DNA of 64,000 nucleotides from an uncultured Woeseiaceae bacterium. Its GTDB lineage: Bacteria > Pseudomonadota > Gammaproteobacteria > Steroidobacterales > Woeseiaceae. The position numbers and the translations under genes were made by a program. This document shows positions 11,242 to 19,580 of this stretch, piece by piece. Below the pieces are notes generated by a model that saw nothing but the letters and a program-made list of their open reading frames with translations, had not been told where the DNA came from and ran no database searches. The stretch's first letter is position 1. Each line of letters opens with the position of its first letter. Location of the stretch: contig CALZMQ010000043.1 in assembly GCA_945788625.1 (NCBI GenBank), positions 1-64,000 of the forward strand, written 5' to 3'.

Positions 11242-11700
11242 CTAGAGGCCGTCGGGCACCAGCCGGGCGGTGTCTATCGCCGCCAGCGCCAGGCTGTGCG
11301 ACTCACCATCCACCTCGACCACAATGTTCTCGTCATCCACGGACAACAACGTACCGCGGAATCGCCTGCGCCCCGCCACCGGGAAGCGCATTTTCACTTT
11401 CACGATTTGACCCATAAATCGTTGAAAATGATCAACTTTTGTCAACTTACGGTCCAGGCCGGGTGACGACACCTCGAGATCGTAGTTTCCCGGTACCGGA
11501 TCCTCGACATCGAGCAGCGCACTGACAGCCAGGCTCACCTTCTCGCAATCTTCGAGCCCGACGCCCTCAGGCTTGTCGATAAACAACCGCACCAGGCCGC
11601 CCTTCGCCCCCAGCCGAACCTCGAGGTCCGCCAGTTCGTAGCCGAGTCGCTCGATACTGGGTTCGAGCAGCTTGGCGAGCTCTTGCCCCGTAAGCGACAT
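11242..11700 (-). CDS. rimP: Ribosome maturation factor RimP
   Basis: The 152-aa protein assists 30S assembly around S12. It has the two-domain RimP layout, with LGYELADLEVRLGAKGGLVRLFIDKPEGVGLEDCEKVS, the conserved motif YDLEVSSPGLDRKL, and a C-terminal SH3-like barrel with DDENIVVEVDG. It is the first gene of the rimP-to-pnp operon and follows a ~200-nt structured leader. Confidence 0.97.
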   Translation of the reverse strand: MSLTGQELAKLLEPSIERLGYELADLEVRLGAKGGLVRLFIDKPEGVGLEDCEKVSLAVSALLDVEDPVPGNYDLEVSSPGLDRKLTKVDHFQRFMGQIVKVKMRFPVAGRRRFRGTLLSVDDENIVVEVDGESHSLALAAIDTARLVPDGL

Positions 11701-11912
11701 ATTACCTGACCTTTCTCACGTAAACCTTTGTTTCAAAAACAAAAAATGGGCCAATGGCCCATTCATACCCAGCGCCTTGTCGTTGTCGTCAGACAACAAA
11801 AAACCCCTGAGCGGGGCCTGTACCTACCAAGAACTTGGTAGCGCGGAGTCCTCAGGCGACCTTTCGATCTGCCTGTCACGCGGCCCCACTGGTGCGCTGG
11901 CGCGGGATTATA
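11701..11912 (-). promoter_or_regulatory. rimP operon leader with tandem attenuator-like terminators
   Basis: On the minus strand the leader begins after a strong promoter and carries, in order, four hairpins. CTACCAAG-TT-CTTGGTAG lies at 11824-11841. CCCC-GCTCA-GGGG with a T6 run lies near 11800-11817. GTTGTC-TGAC-GACAAC lies at 11780-11795. TGGGCC-ATT-GGCCCA with a T6 run lies near 11744-11761. Two of the four therefore look like intrinsic terminators before the rimP ATG. Attenuation of this operon by NusA-dependent leader termination is known in E. coli; its operation here is inference. No metY-type tRNA gene is present in the leader. Confidence 0.6.
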
Positions 11913-11936
11913 CGGCAATCATGCGGCTACGTGCAA
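11907..11936 (-). promoter_or_regulatory. Promoter of the rimP-nusA-infB operon
   Basis: Read on the minus strand, TTGCAC (11936-11931) is followed after an 18-bp spacer by a perfect TATAAT (11912-11907). It points toward rimP, placing the mRNA start near 11900. Confidence 0.7.
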
Positions 11937-12042
11937 CGCCGAAACGGCGCTCGATCAAGAACGAAAAGAGGGGATCCGCCGGCCGCTCGCGCAATGCAAA
12001 AAATACGCCCGCCGAACCCGCCTGTACACGTTTCGCGGGACC

Positions 12043-12642
12043 CTACAGGCTGTGCACAAAATCGCGAATGCCGTTGAGCAGCATTTGCGTGGCGAGTATG
12101 ACCAGGATCATTCCCATCAGACGCTCCATTGCCCGCGATCCGCGCGTTCCGAGGATTCGCAGCAGGAACGGCGACGCAACCAGCAGGATAGTGGCGCCGA
12201 GCCACGCCAGCACCAGAGCAATGCTCCATTCCGCAAGTCGTTCCGGCTGACTGGAACTGAGCAACAACAATATTGCGATCGTGGACGGGCCCGCAATGAG
12301 TGGCACGGCCAGAGGCACCAGAAACGGATCGTCCGCTCCCTCGATCTCCTCAGCCACGGTACGCTTGGGAAAAATCATGCGCAGCGAAATGATGAACAGT
12401 AATATGCCGCCGGCGATGTTCAGGGAGGACTGGCTGAGGCCGAGAAAACCCAGTATCGAGTTCCCCGCAAAAAGAAAACCGAGCAGTATGACCAGCGCGA
12501 TCGTCAGTTCCCGGGCGACGACGAACGTACGGCGACTGCTATCGAACTTCGACAGCACCGCGTTGAAAATCGGGATATTGCCGAGCGGATCCATGATGAA
12601 AAACAGCGTGACCGATGCGGTCGCGATATCGTGCCAGTTCAC
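12043..12642 (-). CDS. MarC/YhgN-family integral membrane protein
   Basis: The 199-aa protein has six predicted membrane helices and the UPF0056 (MarC) family features: FFIMDPLGNIPIFN near the N-terminus, the repeated SLRMIFP and PLAVPLIAGPSTIAILLLLSS segments, and a C-terminal RLMGMILVILATQMLLNGI helix. Length matches E. coli YhgN. The family is described as NAAT-type transporters on the strength of one archaeal member, but the bacterial proteins have no established substrate. It stands alone between the rimP leader and a DUF6455 gene. Confidence 0.88.
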   Translation of the reverse strand: MNWHDIATASVTLFFIMDPLGNIPIFNAVLSKFDSSRRTFVVARELTIALVILLGFLFAGNSILGFLGLSQSSLNIAGGILLFIISLRMIFPKRTVAEEIEGADDPFLVPLAVPLIAGPSTIAILLLLSSSQPERLAEWSIALVLAWLGATILLVASPFLLRILGTRGSRAMERLMGMILVILATQMLLNGIRDFVHSL

Positions 12643-12736
12643 AGACAGACTCCTGAGCGTACAGACGAGCGGGAAACCCGCGAGGGCGGGTTCCTGTATA
12701 CGCCTGTTGGTCGGAAAAGTCCTGTTCAGGCGGCGA

Positions 12737-13051
12737 TCAGCTGTATTTCTTCAGAATCTCGAATACTTTCGAATTCGGACAGAAGGCGTTGTCGCCTTCT
12801 CCCTTCCCCTCGAGCCATCGCTCACACACAGCCTCTGACCCGCAGCTTTGGCAGCGTTGCCGTACTTCTTTCATGATTGTCGGGATTTCACCGCTCTCAG
12901 CGATCGATGGATCGAGACCCACCGATTCGAGCATCGTTCGCATTCTTCGATCGGAGTTCGCGGCAAGATATCCACGGTACGCGAATACCAGTGCAGCGGC
13001 CGCAGCCAGCATCGCTATACCAATCATGACCTGAAATGGCGAGATATCCAT
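12737..13051 (-). CDS. DUF6455 family membrane-anchored Cys protein
   Basis: This 104-aa protein (start ATG 13051, giving MDISPFQVMIGIAML) has one N-terminal membrane helix (about residues 5-23). A small soluble domain follows, with the pattern RCQSCGSEAVCERWLEG...AFCPNSKVFEILKKY. The spacing of four Cys and the CxRWLEG/FCPN signature match DUF6455, a proteobacterial family of unknown function that may bind metal. A longer upstream start is possible but would precede the membrane helix with uncharacteristic sequence. It is divergent from the oxidoreductase operon. Confidence 0.75.
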   Translation of the reverse strand: MDISPFQVMIGIAMLAAAAALVFAYRGYLAANSDRRMRTMLESVGLDPSIAESGEIPTIMKEVRQRCQSCGSEAVCERWLEGKGEGDNAFCPNSKVFEILKKYS

Positions 13052-13231
13052 GGTTCGTCTCCTCGCGTCGAGACATACCCTAACTATAGGTCCATGCGCC
13101 GTGTACCGATCTACGTAAATACCGATGCTCACGCCGCGAGATTCTTCGAAGAACCGGGCTCGAGCGGAATCTACTTATTCGGGTGCGTGTTCCAAGTCTA
13201 TATAGTCTCTGTTGTTGGACGACTACGCGAA

Positions 13232-15478
13232 ATGATCGAGATCCGAATTCATGGTCGCGGCGGCCAGGGTGGTGTAACCCTGGCGAAGCTGATTGCGACA
13301 TCACGATTTCTACGGGATCTCTCGGTGCAGGCGTTCGGCCTGTATGCCGCCGAGCGATCCGGTGCCCCTATACAGGCATTCTGCCGCTACTCCGCAGAGC
13401 CCATTACCAACCGCAACCTGATCTACGAGCCGGACCACGTAATCGTGCTGGATCCGACATTGGTCGGGCCGGCAATCGTTGCCGGCCTGAAAGCGGGCGG
13501 CTGGTTACTGATCAACTCCCCGCAGCCGCCCGAGGACTTCGCCGAGCAGTTCACTAACAATCGAATCGCAACCCTGGACGCAACCACGATTGCCCGCGAC
13601 AACGACCTCGGCACACGCAGCGTGCCGATCGTTAACACGGCGCTCGCCGGCGCAGTCGGGAAAATGCTGTCGTTCCCCCTCGAGGAAATTATCGCCGCGC
13701 TCGAACATCTCGGGTTCAAAGGCCCGAATATCGCGGCCGCGAAACGCGCGTACAGGGAGGTCCGGGTTCTGGACCTGCCCTTCGACGCTGCCCCAAGCGA
13801 AGAAACAACGGCACCGGCAGACACAGCGCGCGGCCCCAGTCTTCTGGAAGGCGCCGGTAGTGCTTTGCCGGCTTTGAAAACGGGACAATGGGCCACGGAG
13901 CAACCGCACCGACAGCAGATGATTCCGCCGTGCAATCACATTTGCCCGGCCGGCAACAACGTGCAGGGTTTCATCGATGCGCTGGCTCACGACGAGCCGG
14001 ACGCGGCACTCGAGATACTGCTTCGCACAACACCGTTTCCGTCTATTTGCGGGCGTGCCTGCCCTGCCCCGTGCATGGAGTCCTGCAACCGCATCGAACT
14101 GGACGGCGCCGTCAACGTGCGCCAGCTCGAGCGTTACGCAGGCGACCACGGCCAGGTTACGCCTCAACCGCAAACCACGCGCGACGAACGCACAGCAATC
14201 GTGGGCTCGGGTCCCGCCGGCTTAACGGCCGCCTATCACCTGGCGCGGCTCGGCTACCGTGTCAAAGTTTTCGAGTCGGGCCCCGAAGTTGGCGGTCTGC
14301 TGCGATCGGGCATTCCCGATTATCGACTGCCCGAGGCCACTGTAGACCGCGAAATTGACCGTATTCTCGGTCTTGGCGTTGACGTTGAGACCAGCCGGCG
14401 CATCGATCGCCAGACTCTGCTCGACCTGGCACGCGATCACGATGCCGTTCTTGTGGCCACAGGCCTCCAGGAACAGCGCAATCTGCGACTGGGAATGGAC
14501 GCCACCGAGACTGTGGTTCAGGGCATCGACTTCCTCGATCACGTGCACCGTGACAACGTACGCGTCGACGGCGAAGACGTTGTCGTCATTGGCGGCGGCA
14601 ATACTGCAATGGACGCCGCTCGCTCTGCGTTGCGCCTCGGCGCCGACAGCGTTCGCGTTGTGTATCGCCGCACTCGCGCGGAGATGCCCGCCATTTGCGA
14701 GGAAATCGACGAGGCCCTGGAAGAAGGCGTCAACATCGATTTCCTGACGCAGCCCGTCGGTCTGACGGAAGAGCCGAGCGACGGTATGCGGCGGTACTGT
14801 CGACTGACCTGCCGACGCATGGCACTCGGCGAAACGGACGCCTCCGGACGTCGCGCGCCCATGGAAATTCCGGAGTCGGATTTTGAAATTCCCTGCCATC
14901 GGGTCATCCTCGCGCTCGGGCAATCACCTGACGTGTCCGTGTTCCCGGAGGGCACAGAGGTCAGGGAAGGCAGCCAGTTGCTGGGCCTGTTGGAGACTCC
15001 GGTGTTTGCGATTGGTGATCTCGCGACGGGTGACGGCACGGTGGCCGGCGCAATTGGCAGCGGCCGGCGCTCAGCCTTGCACATTCACAACGTGTTGAGT
15101 GGCGAATACGTTCGGACCACCGAACATGCGGACATATCAGGCGACGTGGAGGTCTGCAGCGACGAGGTGATTCTTGCGGACGCGCTCAAACTGCACCTGT
15201 TTGAGCGACAAGCCGCGTCGCGAGGCGAGTCGATCGATCTGAGTGAACGGCGCTCGACCTTCGACGAGGTGCACATGGGGCTCGAGGACGCGAGCGAAGC
15301 TTCTCGGTGCCTGTCCTGCGGCGTCTGCAACGAGTGCGATTTTTGCTGCACTTATTGTCCGGAAGGCGTACTCAAACGGGTCGGGCATCGTCTCGAGTTC
15401 GACTATGCGTATTGCAAGGGCTGTGGCGTTTGCATGGCGGAATGCCCGCGCAACGTCATTTTCATGAGTCATCTATAG
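13232..15478 (+). CDS. 2-oxoacid:ferredoxin oxidoreductase gamma subunit fused to GltD-like flavoprotein and ferredoxin
   Basis: This 748-aa fusion has three modules. Residues 1-185 are a POR/KOR gamma subunit (GRGGQGGVTLAK; FGLYAAERSGAPIQAF), the CoA-binding part of pyruvate-type oxidoreductases. Residues 230-315 form an Fe-S entry domain (PCNHICPAG...CGRACPAPCMESC). Residues 320-670 form a glutamate-synthase-small-subunit-type FAD/NAD(P) reductase (VGSGPAGLTAAYHLARLGY, VVVIGGGNTAMDAARSALRLGA). The last ~55 residues carry two 4Fe-4S clusters (CLSCGVCNECDFCCTYCPEG; CKGCGVCMAECP). Electrons from 2-oxoacid oxidation could thus pass within one chain to NAD(P). The alpha and beta genes follow at once. 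I start at ATG 13232 because the gamma-subunit signature begins there; the upstream extension is non-homologous. Confidence 0.9.
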   Translation: MIEIRIHGRGGQGGVTLAKLIATSRFLRDLSVQAFGLYAAERSGAPIQAFCRYSAEPITNRNLIYEPDHVIVLDPTLVGPAIVAGLKAGGWLLINSPQPPEDFAEQFTNNRIATLDATTIARDNDLGTRSVPIVNTALAGAVGKMLSFPLEEIIAALEHLGFKGPNIAAAKRAYREVRVLDLPFDAAPSEETTAPADTARGPSLLEGAGSALPALKTGQWATEQPHRQQMIPPCNHICPAGNNVQGFIDALAHDEPDAALEILLRTTPFPSICGRACPAPCMESCNRIELDGAVNVRQLERYAGDHGQVTPQPQTTRDERTAIVGSGPAGLTAAYHLARLGYRVKVFESGPEVGGLLRSGIPDYRLPEATVDREIDRILGLGVDVETSRRIDRQTLLDLARDHDAVLVATGLQEQRNLRLGMDATETVVQGIDFLDHVHRDNVRVDGEDVVVIGGGNTAMDAARSALRLGADSVRVVYRRTRAEMPAICEEIDEALEEGVNIDFLTQPVGLTEEPSDGMRRYCRLTCRRMALGETDASGRRAPMEIPESDFEIPCHRVILALGQSPDVSVFPEGTEVREGSQLLGLLETPVFAIGDLATGDGTVAGAIGSGRRSALHIHNVLSGEYVRTTEHADISGDVEVCSDEVILADALKLHLFERQAASRGESIDLSERRSTFDEVHMGLEDASEASRCLSCGVCNECDFCCTYCPEGVLKRVGHRLEFDYAYCKGCGVCMAECPRNVIFMSHL

Positions 15479-15496
15479 CCGGGACGGAGAGTGACG

Positions 15497-16690
15497 ATGC
15501 CTGTACAGGTCATTACTGGAAACCACGCCGCCGGCTACGCATTGAGTGTCGCGGGCGAAGCCAACCGCGCAGCGCGCGGTACCGCTTGCGGTATCTACCC
15601 GATCACACCGCAGACCGAGATCGTCGAGTACGTTGCCAAGTTCCCATTCAGCAAAGGCCGCGTCGTACCCGTCGAAAGCGAACACAGCGCTATGGCCGTA
15701 ACGATGGGGGCATCGATGAACGGCGCGCGCGCGTTTACCGCGAGCTCGGCAAATGGCATCGCCTACATGGCCGAGAACATCATGGTAGCCGGCTATTACC
15801 GGCTTCCCATCGTAATGGTCGCCGTCAACCGCACACTCGGGCCGCCGTGGAACATCTGGGCGGACCAGGGTGACACGCTGATGCTGCGGGATTTCGCGTG
15901 GCTGCAGTTTTACTGTGAAGACAACCAGGAGGTGCTGGACACGACCTTGCTCGCCTTCCGGCTTGCGGAGGAACGACGCATCATGTTGCCGGTGCTGGTT
16001 TGCATGGACGCATTCATCGTCTCACACACCCAGACAGAAACCTCGCTCGCCGAACAGGACGACGTCGACCGCTTCCTGCCGGATCTCGACCTGCCGCACC
16101 GCATGCGCAGCGAGGAAGCTCGTACGCTCGGCGGTCTCGCCTGGCCGCATGAGGGCCTGTCCATGCGACTGGAAATCGACGAGGCGATGAAGCGCGTACC
16201 CGGCGTATTCCAGGAGTGCCGCGAAAGCTTCACACAAATATTCGGCCGGGACCCAGGTGACGTGATCCAGACATTCGCCACCGATGACGCGGATTGTGTG
16301 CTCATTGCGAGCGGCACGATGGCCACGACGGCACGTGAAGTCGTTCGTCAGCGACGCGAAGCCGGCGAAAAGACAGGACTCGTCAAGGTCAAGATGTTCC
16401 GGCCGTTCCCCGAGGACGCATTGCGGGACGCATGCCGTTCCGCGAATCGCGTGGCGGTGCTCGATCGAAACTACGCAGCCGGTGTCGGCGGCGTGTTCTG
16501 GCAAGACACACGCGCGGCGTTCCAGGGACACCGGGACGATCTGCTGATTCAGAACTACCTCACGGGATTGTGCGGCGGCGACGTCACGCCGGCCGTGATC
16601 GACGACATCCTTGCGGACCTCGGCACACGTTCCGAGGCGGGCGATCCGGTGTGGATGGGCATCGAGGCCAGCGAGGGGACATTACAATGA
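15497..16690 (+). CDS. 2-oxoacid:ferredoxin oxidoreductase alpha subunit
   Basis: The 397-aa protein matches the PorA/KorA alpha subunit, which forms half of the ThDP site in pyruvate-type ferredoxin oxidoreductases. Family segments include GNHAAGYALSVAGE, YPITPQTEIVEY, VESEHSAMAVTMGASMNGARAFTASSANGIAYM and the PLGPPWNIWADQ-like loop. The ATG at 15497 has a GGAG site 7 bp before it; an in-frame GTG at 15491 is less likely. It follows the fused gamma gene by 18 bp and overlaps the beta gene by 4 bp. The substrate (pyruvate or another 2-oxoacid) cannot be read from sequence. Confidence 0.9.
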   Translation: MPVQVITGNHAAGYALSVAGEANRAARGTACGIYPITPQTEIVEYVAKFPFSKGRVVPVESEHSAMAVTMGASMNGARAFTASSANGIAYMAENIMVAGYYRLPIVMVAVNRTLGPPWNIWADQGDTLMLRDFAWLQFYCEDNQEVLDTTLLAFRLAEERRIMLPVLVCMDAFIVSHTQTETSLAEQDDVDRFLPDLDLPHRMRSEEARTLGGLAWPHEGLSMRLEIDEAMKRVPGVFQECRESFTQIFGRDPGDVIQTFATDDADCVLIASGTMATTAREVVRQRREAGEKTGLVKVKMFRPFPEDALRDACRSANRVAVLDRNYAAGVGGVFWQDTRAAFQGHRDDLLIQNYLTGLCGGDVTPAVIDDILADLGTRSEAGDPVWMGIEASEGTLQ

Positions 16691-17586
16691 CTGCTGCGAC
16701 CGCGATTCACACTTCGGAAGAGTGCCTGTTACGACCCGGCAACACGAACTGTGGCGGCTGCGGCATGAGTGTTGGCCTGACGATGTTGGGTCGTGGCCTT
16801 GCCGAGGCGAACGACACGTGCACGCTCGTCATTCCTGCCTGCTGCGGCATCGTCACCGCAGGCGCCTTTCCGACGACGAGCTACGGCGTGCCAACGATTG
16901 CGACGACGTTCGCATCCGCACCGGCCGTGGCCTCGGGCGTCGCGTCCATCCGCGACCTCAACGATGAACCGGGCCAGGTGATTTGCTGGGCAGGAGACGG
17001 CGGCACCTACGACATCGGCTTCGCGACGCTGTCGGCAGCCGCCGAGCGCAACGAGAACATCATCTACATCTGCTACGACAACGAGATTTACGGCAACACC
17101 GGCGGACAACGCTCCTCGGCAACGCCGGCCGGCGCGCGTACGACGACGACTCCCTGGGGCAAAACCGAAGGCAAGAAAGACATCATGTCGATCATAGCCG
17201 CGCACCGGATCCCCTACGCCGCCACGCTGTCCATTGCGCATCCGGACGACTTCGCGGCGAAAATCTCGACCGCCCTGTCGATCCGTGGCTTGCGATTCCT
17301 GTTGCTGCACTCGCCCTGCCCGACCGGCTGGAAGTCCGAGCCCGCGGATTCCATCGAGTTGGTGAGGCTCGCCGTGGCGAGCGGCCTGTTCCCGCTCTAC
17401 GAGGTGTTCGATGGCGCGAGCTATCGAATCAACGTCGAACCGGACGGGACCGATTTGGCCGAATACTTCCTGCGGCAGCGACGCTTCGACGACGAGCAAA
17501 TCGACCTGAATGCAACGCGCCGCGCTTGCGCGGACCAGATACAGCGGCTAAAGGCGCTCGCCTCGCAATACCCACCAGACAACTGA
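16687..17586 (+). CDS. 2-oxoacid:ferredoxin oxidoreductase beta subunit
   Basis: The 299-aa protein is the ThDP-binding beta subunit. It has the Fe-S cluster motif CGGCGMSVG near the N-terminus, the ThDP/Mg motif WAGDGGTYDIGF...YDNEIYGNTGGQRSSATP, and the PCPTGW segment of the PorB family. ATG overlaps the alpha stop by 4 bp, so the operon is fused gamma, then alpha, then beta. The enzyme complex converts a 2-oxoacid plus CoA to acyl-CoA and CO2, or the reverse. Confidence 0.92.
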   Translation: MTAATAIHTSEECLLRPGNTNCGGCGMSVGLTMLGRGLAEANDTCTLVIPACCGIVTAGAFPTTSYGVPTIATTFASAPAVASGVASIRDLNDEPGQVICWAGDGGTYDIGFATLSAAAERNENIIYICYDNEIYGNTGGQRSSATPAGARTTTTPWGKTEGKKDIMSIIAAHRIPYAATLSIAHPDDFAAKISTALSIRGLRFLLLHSPCPTGWKSEPADSIELVRLAVASGLFPLYEVFDGASYRINVEPDGTDLAEYFLRQRRFDDEQIDLNATRRACADQIQRLKALASQYPPDN

Positions 17587-17755
17587 CCAACAAACGGAGT
17601 TAGGCCAACGTTTCGTGACACTCGGACCCGAGCAGTCGATTTTGGGATGTACATATTTTCGTTTTGGGCTGCTTCGACTACACGGAAAACGAGAGTCAGC
17701 GGCAGCCAACTACAGGCAAGAGGATTGCGGCGGGCATCGCCACGAATCGCGTTGC

Positions 17756-18700
17756 TCAGCGCCTGCCGGATGCAGACTGAATAAATCCCCGAATATCCTC
17801 CAGGGCATCCCGCCTGAAGATGCTGTCTCCCTGGCCCTCCGGATCCTCCAGCGCATGGCCGGAATGTTCGTAAACTCTGACGTCGATGTGCGGGTTCTCG
17901 AGTGAACGCAACCTCTCGGCGCTTCTCGCCGACGGCACGTTGGTATCGTTCTCGCCATACAGGACCAGCGACCTGACGGAGATTCTTTGCCAGTAGGGGG
18001 CCGCATCGAAGTTTCCGACGGCGTCCCAGTGCTCCTTTTGCCGGATATTGATCAGCGACCACGCGGCGGGACGGGCAAGCAAGTTCGAAAAGCCGGGAAG
18101 GAATCCCATCTGCCTGATGTTGTAGTTCTCTTCGTACACCAACTGATCATGCATCGGGATTGCGCCACCCACGATGTTCACTACGAAATCGATGTCCTGC
18201 GTTTGGACGGCGACGACGGGGGCTATGTGCCCACCCTGGCTCAAGCCGATGACGCCAATGTCGGAGATAGCGATCTCCGACTGGGCATTCAGATAATCGA
18301 TGGCCGCTACGCTGTCTGTTGCAAGGTCCTCAAAACTGGCAGTCCGCCAGTTTCCCCCTGACTTTTCCGAGCCGCGCTTGTCGGGAAGAAGCACTACGAT
18401 GCCGTTGGCCTGAAGATAGTACGTCAGCGTCAGGTACCATCCGCTGTCACGACGGCTCGTGCCGGAACCATGGATGATCACGGCGGCCGGAAACGGGCCC
18501 TCTCCTTCCGGCACGAACAACATCCCTGCCAGGCCCAGGTCCTGCGCGTCGTTTCGAAAGCCGATCTCCCGGTAGTTCGTATCCTCCAGCCTTACGTATT
18601 GAAAACGCCGCGATTCCGGTTCGGAGAGCTGCGTAACTAGCACAGGAATAAACAGGAGCGCGAGAAGGCCAAGCGACAGAACAGTTATGGGTCTTTTCAT
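17756..18700 (-). CDS. Exported alpha/beta hydrolase (dienelactone hydrolase-like)
   Basis: This 314-aa protein begins with a signal-anchor (MKRPITVLSLGLLALLFIPVLV). Its alpha/beta hydrolase core has the oxyanion region IIHGSGTSRRDSG, the nucleophile elbow GLSQGGH, the acid in LYGENDTNVP and the catalytic His in HSGHALEDPEG. The layout matches periplasmic acyl-esterases and BAAT/dienelactone hydrolase-like enzymes. Substrate is unknown. I chose the ATG at 18700 because the signal sequence begins there. It is 22 bp downstream of the CHAD gene, perhaps in the same transcript. Confidence 0.8.
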   Translation of the reverse strand: MKRPITVLSLGLLALLFIPVLVTQLSEPESRRFQYVRLEDTNYREIGFRNDAQDLGLAGMLFVPEGEGPFPAAVIIHGSGTSRRDSGWYLTLTYYLQANGIVVLLPDKRGSEKSGGNWRTASFEDLATDSVAAIDYLNAQSEIAISDIGVIGLSQGGHIAPVVAVQTQDIDFVVNIVGGAIPMHDQLVYEENYNIRQMGFLPGFSNLLARPAAWSLINIRQKEHWDAVGNFDAAPYWQRISVRSLVLYGENDTNVPSARSAERLRSLENPHIDVRVYEHSGHALEDPEGQGDSIFRRDALEDIRGFIQSASGRR

Positions 18701-18722
18701 GCCCGCCCCATTCAAATACGTT

Positions 18723-19562
18723 TCACTCGCTTTCCAGAGCGCGCTGCCGGTCGGCCCAGTAACGCGCACAATCCGCTATGAGGTCGCTTACGGAAACAGC
18801 GAAAAGGCTATTGCCTATCTCTATCGCATTCGCGTAAAGCTCGAGTTTGCGTTCCATCGCTCGTTCCTGCAATTGCGTGTCCGGATCGTCGCGCTGCTCG
18901 AGGAAAGCCTGCAGTATGACCAGGTCGTGTGCGGCACCCAGCGTAAGGTGCAGCTTGCGCAGTCTCTTTCGTCGCTTGCGTAGCTCCTGTTTGTTCAGCC
19001 GTTCCAGGATGCGGACGTGGTACCAGTGATACTTGCCCATACGCCGCAGCCGATGGAAATGTTCGTCGCACTGCTCCCGCATTACGTTCTCCCAGGCCTC
19101 GAGGCACTTGCGATAGGTGCGCGCAAATCCCGGCGCAAGGTCATGGAAACCATGCATGTCGACGGGCAAGGCCTCCACCGTCAAAGGGACTCGCATCAGA
19201 AGCTGCCGGAATTGCTCCATGTTCGGTTCCGCGCCCGGTTGTTGCGTTAACACCGGTTTTTCCTTCGAGCCGGTAAGTGCCGCGATCGTCTTGGCACAAA
19301 CGGCCAAATCGCGATTACCGGCGAGTTGCTTCGCGGCGCTACGGAAACGCTGGTCCTCCCGTTCGAATGCATCACCCATTATCGGCCGTGGGAGCCGCAG
19401 CAAACCGCGCAACTTCTTGCACCGGGTGCGCAGCAAGTGAACCTTACGGTGGCTCGGTATCGTTTCGTCAGCCAGGTTGTCCAGTGCATATTCGATTTGC
19501 TCGCTCGCGATACGCCGCAATCCGGAAGCGATCGGTTCGTTTTTGAGGAGATGAAAAGGCAT
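18723..19562 (-). CDS. CHAD domain protein
   Basis: The 279-aa all-helical protein matches the CHAD family (conserved histidine alpha-helical domain), with HRKVHLLRTRCKKLRGLLRL at the N-terminus, RFRSAAKQLAGNRDLAV, and RLRRMGKYHWYHVRIL later. CHAD domains bind polyphosphate through conserved His/Arg/Lys on two helical bundles and often occur beside CYTH phosphatases. No CYTH gene is present here; the upstream partner is a guanylate-kinase-like protein. Start at ATG 19562 (MPFHLLKNEP) is preferred over the Met five codons upstream, but this is uncertain. Confidence 0.85.
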   Translation of the reverse strand: MPFHLLKNEPIASGLRRIASEQIEYALDNLADETIPSHRKVHLLRTRCKKLRGLLRLPRPIMGDAFEREDQRFRSAAKQLAGNRDLAVCAKTIAALTGSKEKPVLTQQPGAEPNMEQFRQLLMRVPLTVEALPVDMHGFHDLAPGFARTYRKCLEAWENVMREQCDEHFHRLRRMGKYHWYHVRILERLNKQELRKRRKRLRKLHLTLGAAHDLVILQAFLEQRDDPDTQLQERAMERKLELYANAIEIGNSLFAVSVSDLIADCARYWADRQRALESE

Positions 19563-19580
19563 GGCAGATCGTGGCAATTG

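Noticed and set aside
11842..11906. Possible tRNA gene upstream of rimP, as metY in E. coli
   Set aside because: No T-loop GTTCRANNC sequence, no CCA end and no cloverleaf could be fitted on the minus strand.
12848..13231. Extension of the POR fusion protein by 128 residues upstream
   Set aside because: The sequence overlaps the divergent DUF6455 gene and promoter region and has no family similarity; the gamma-subunit signature starts at 13232.
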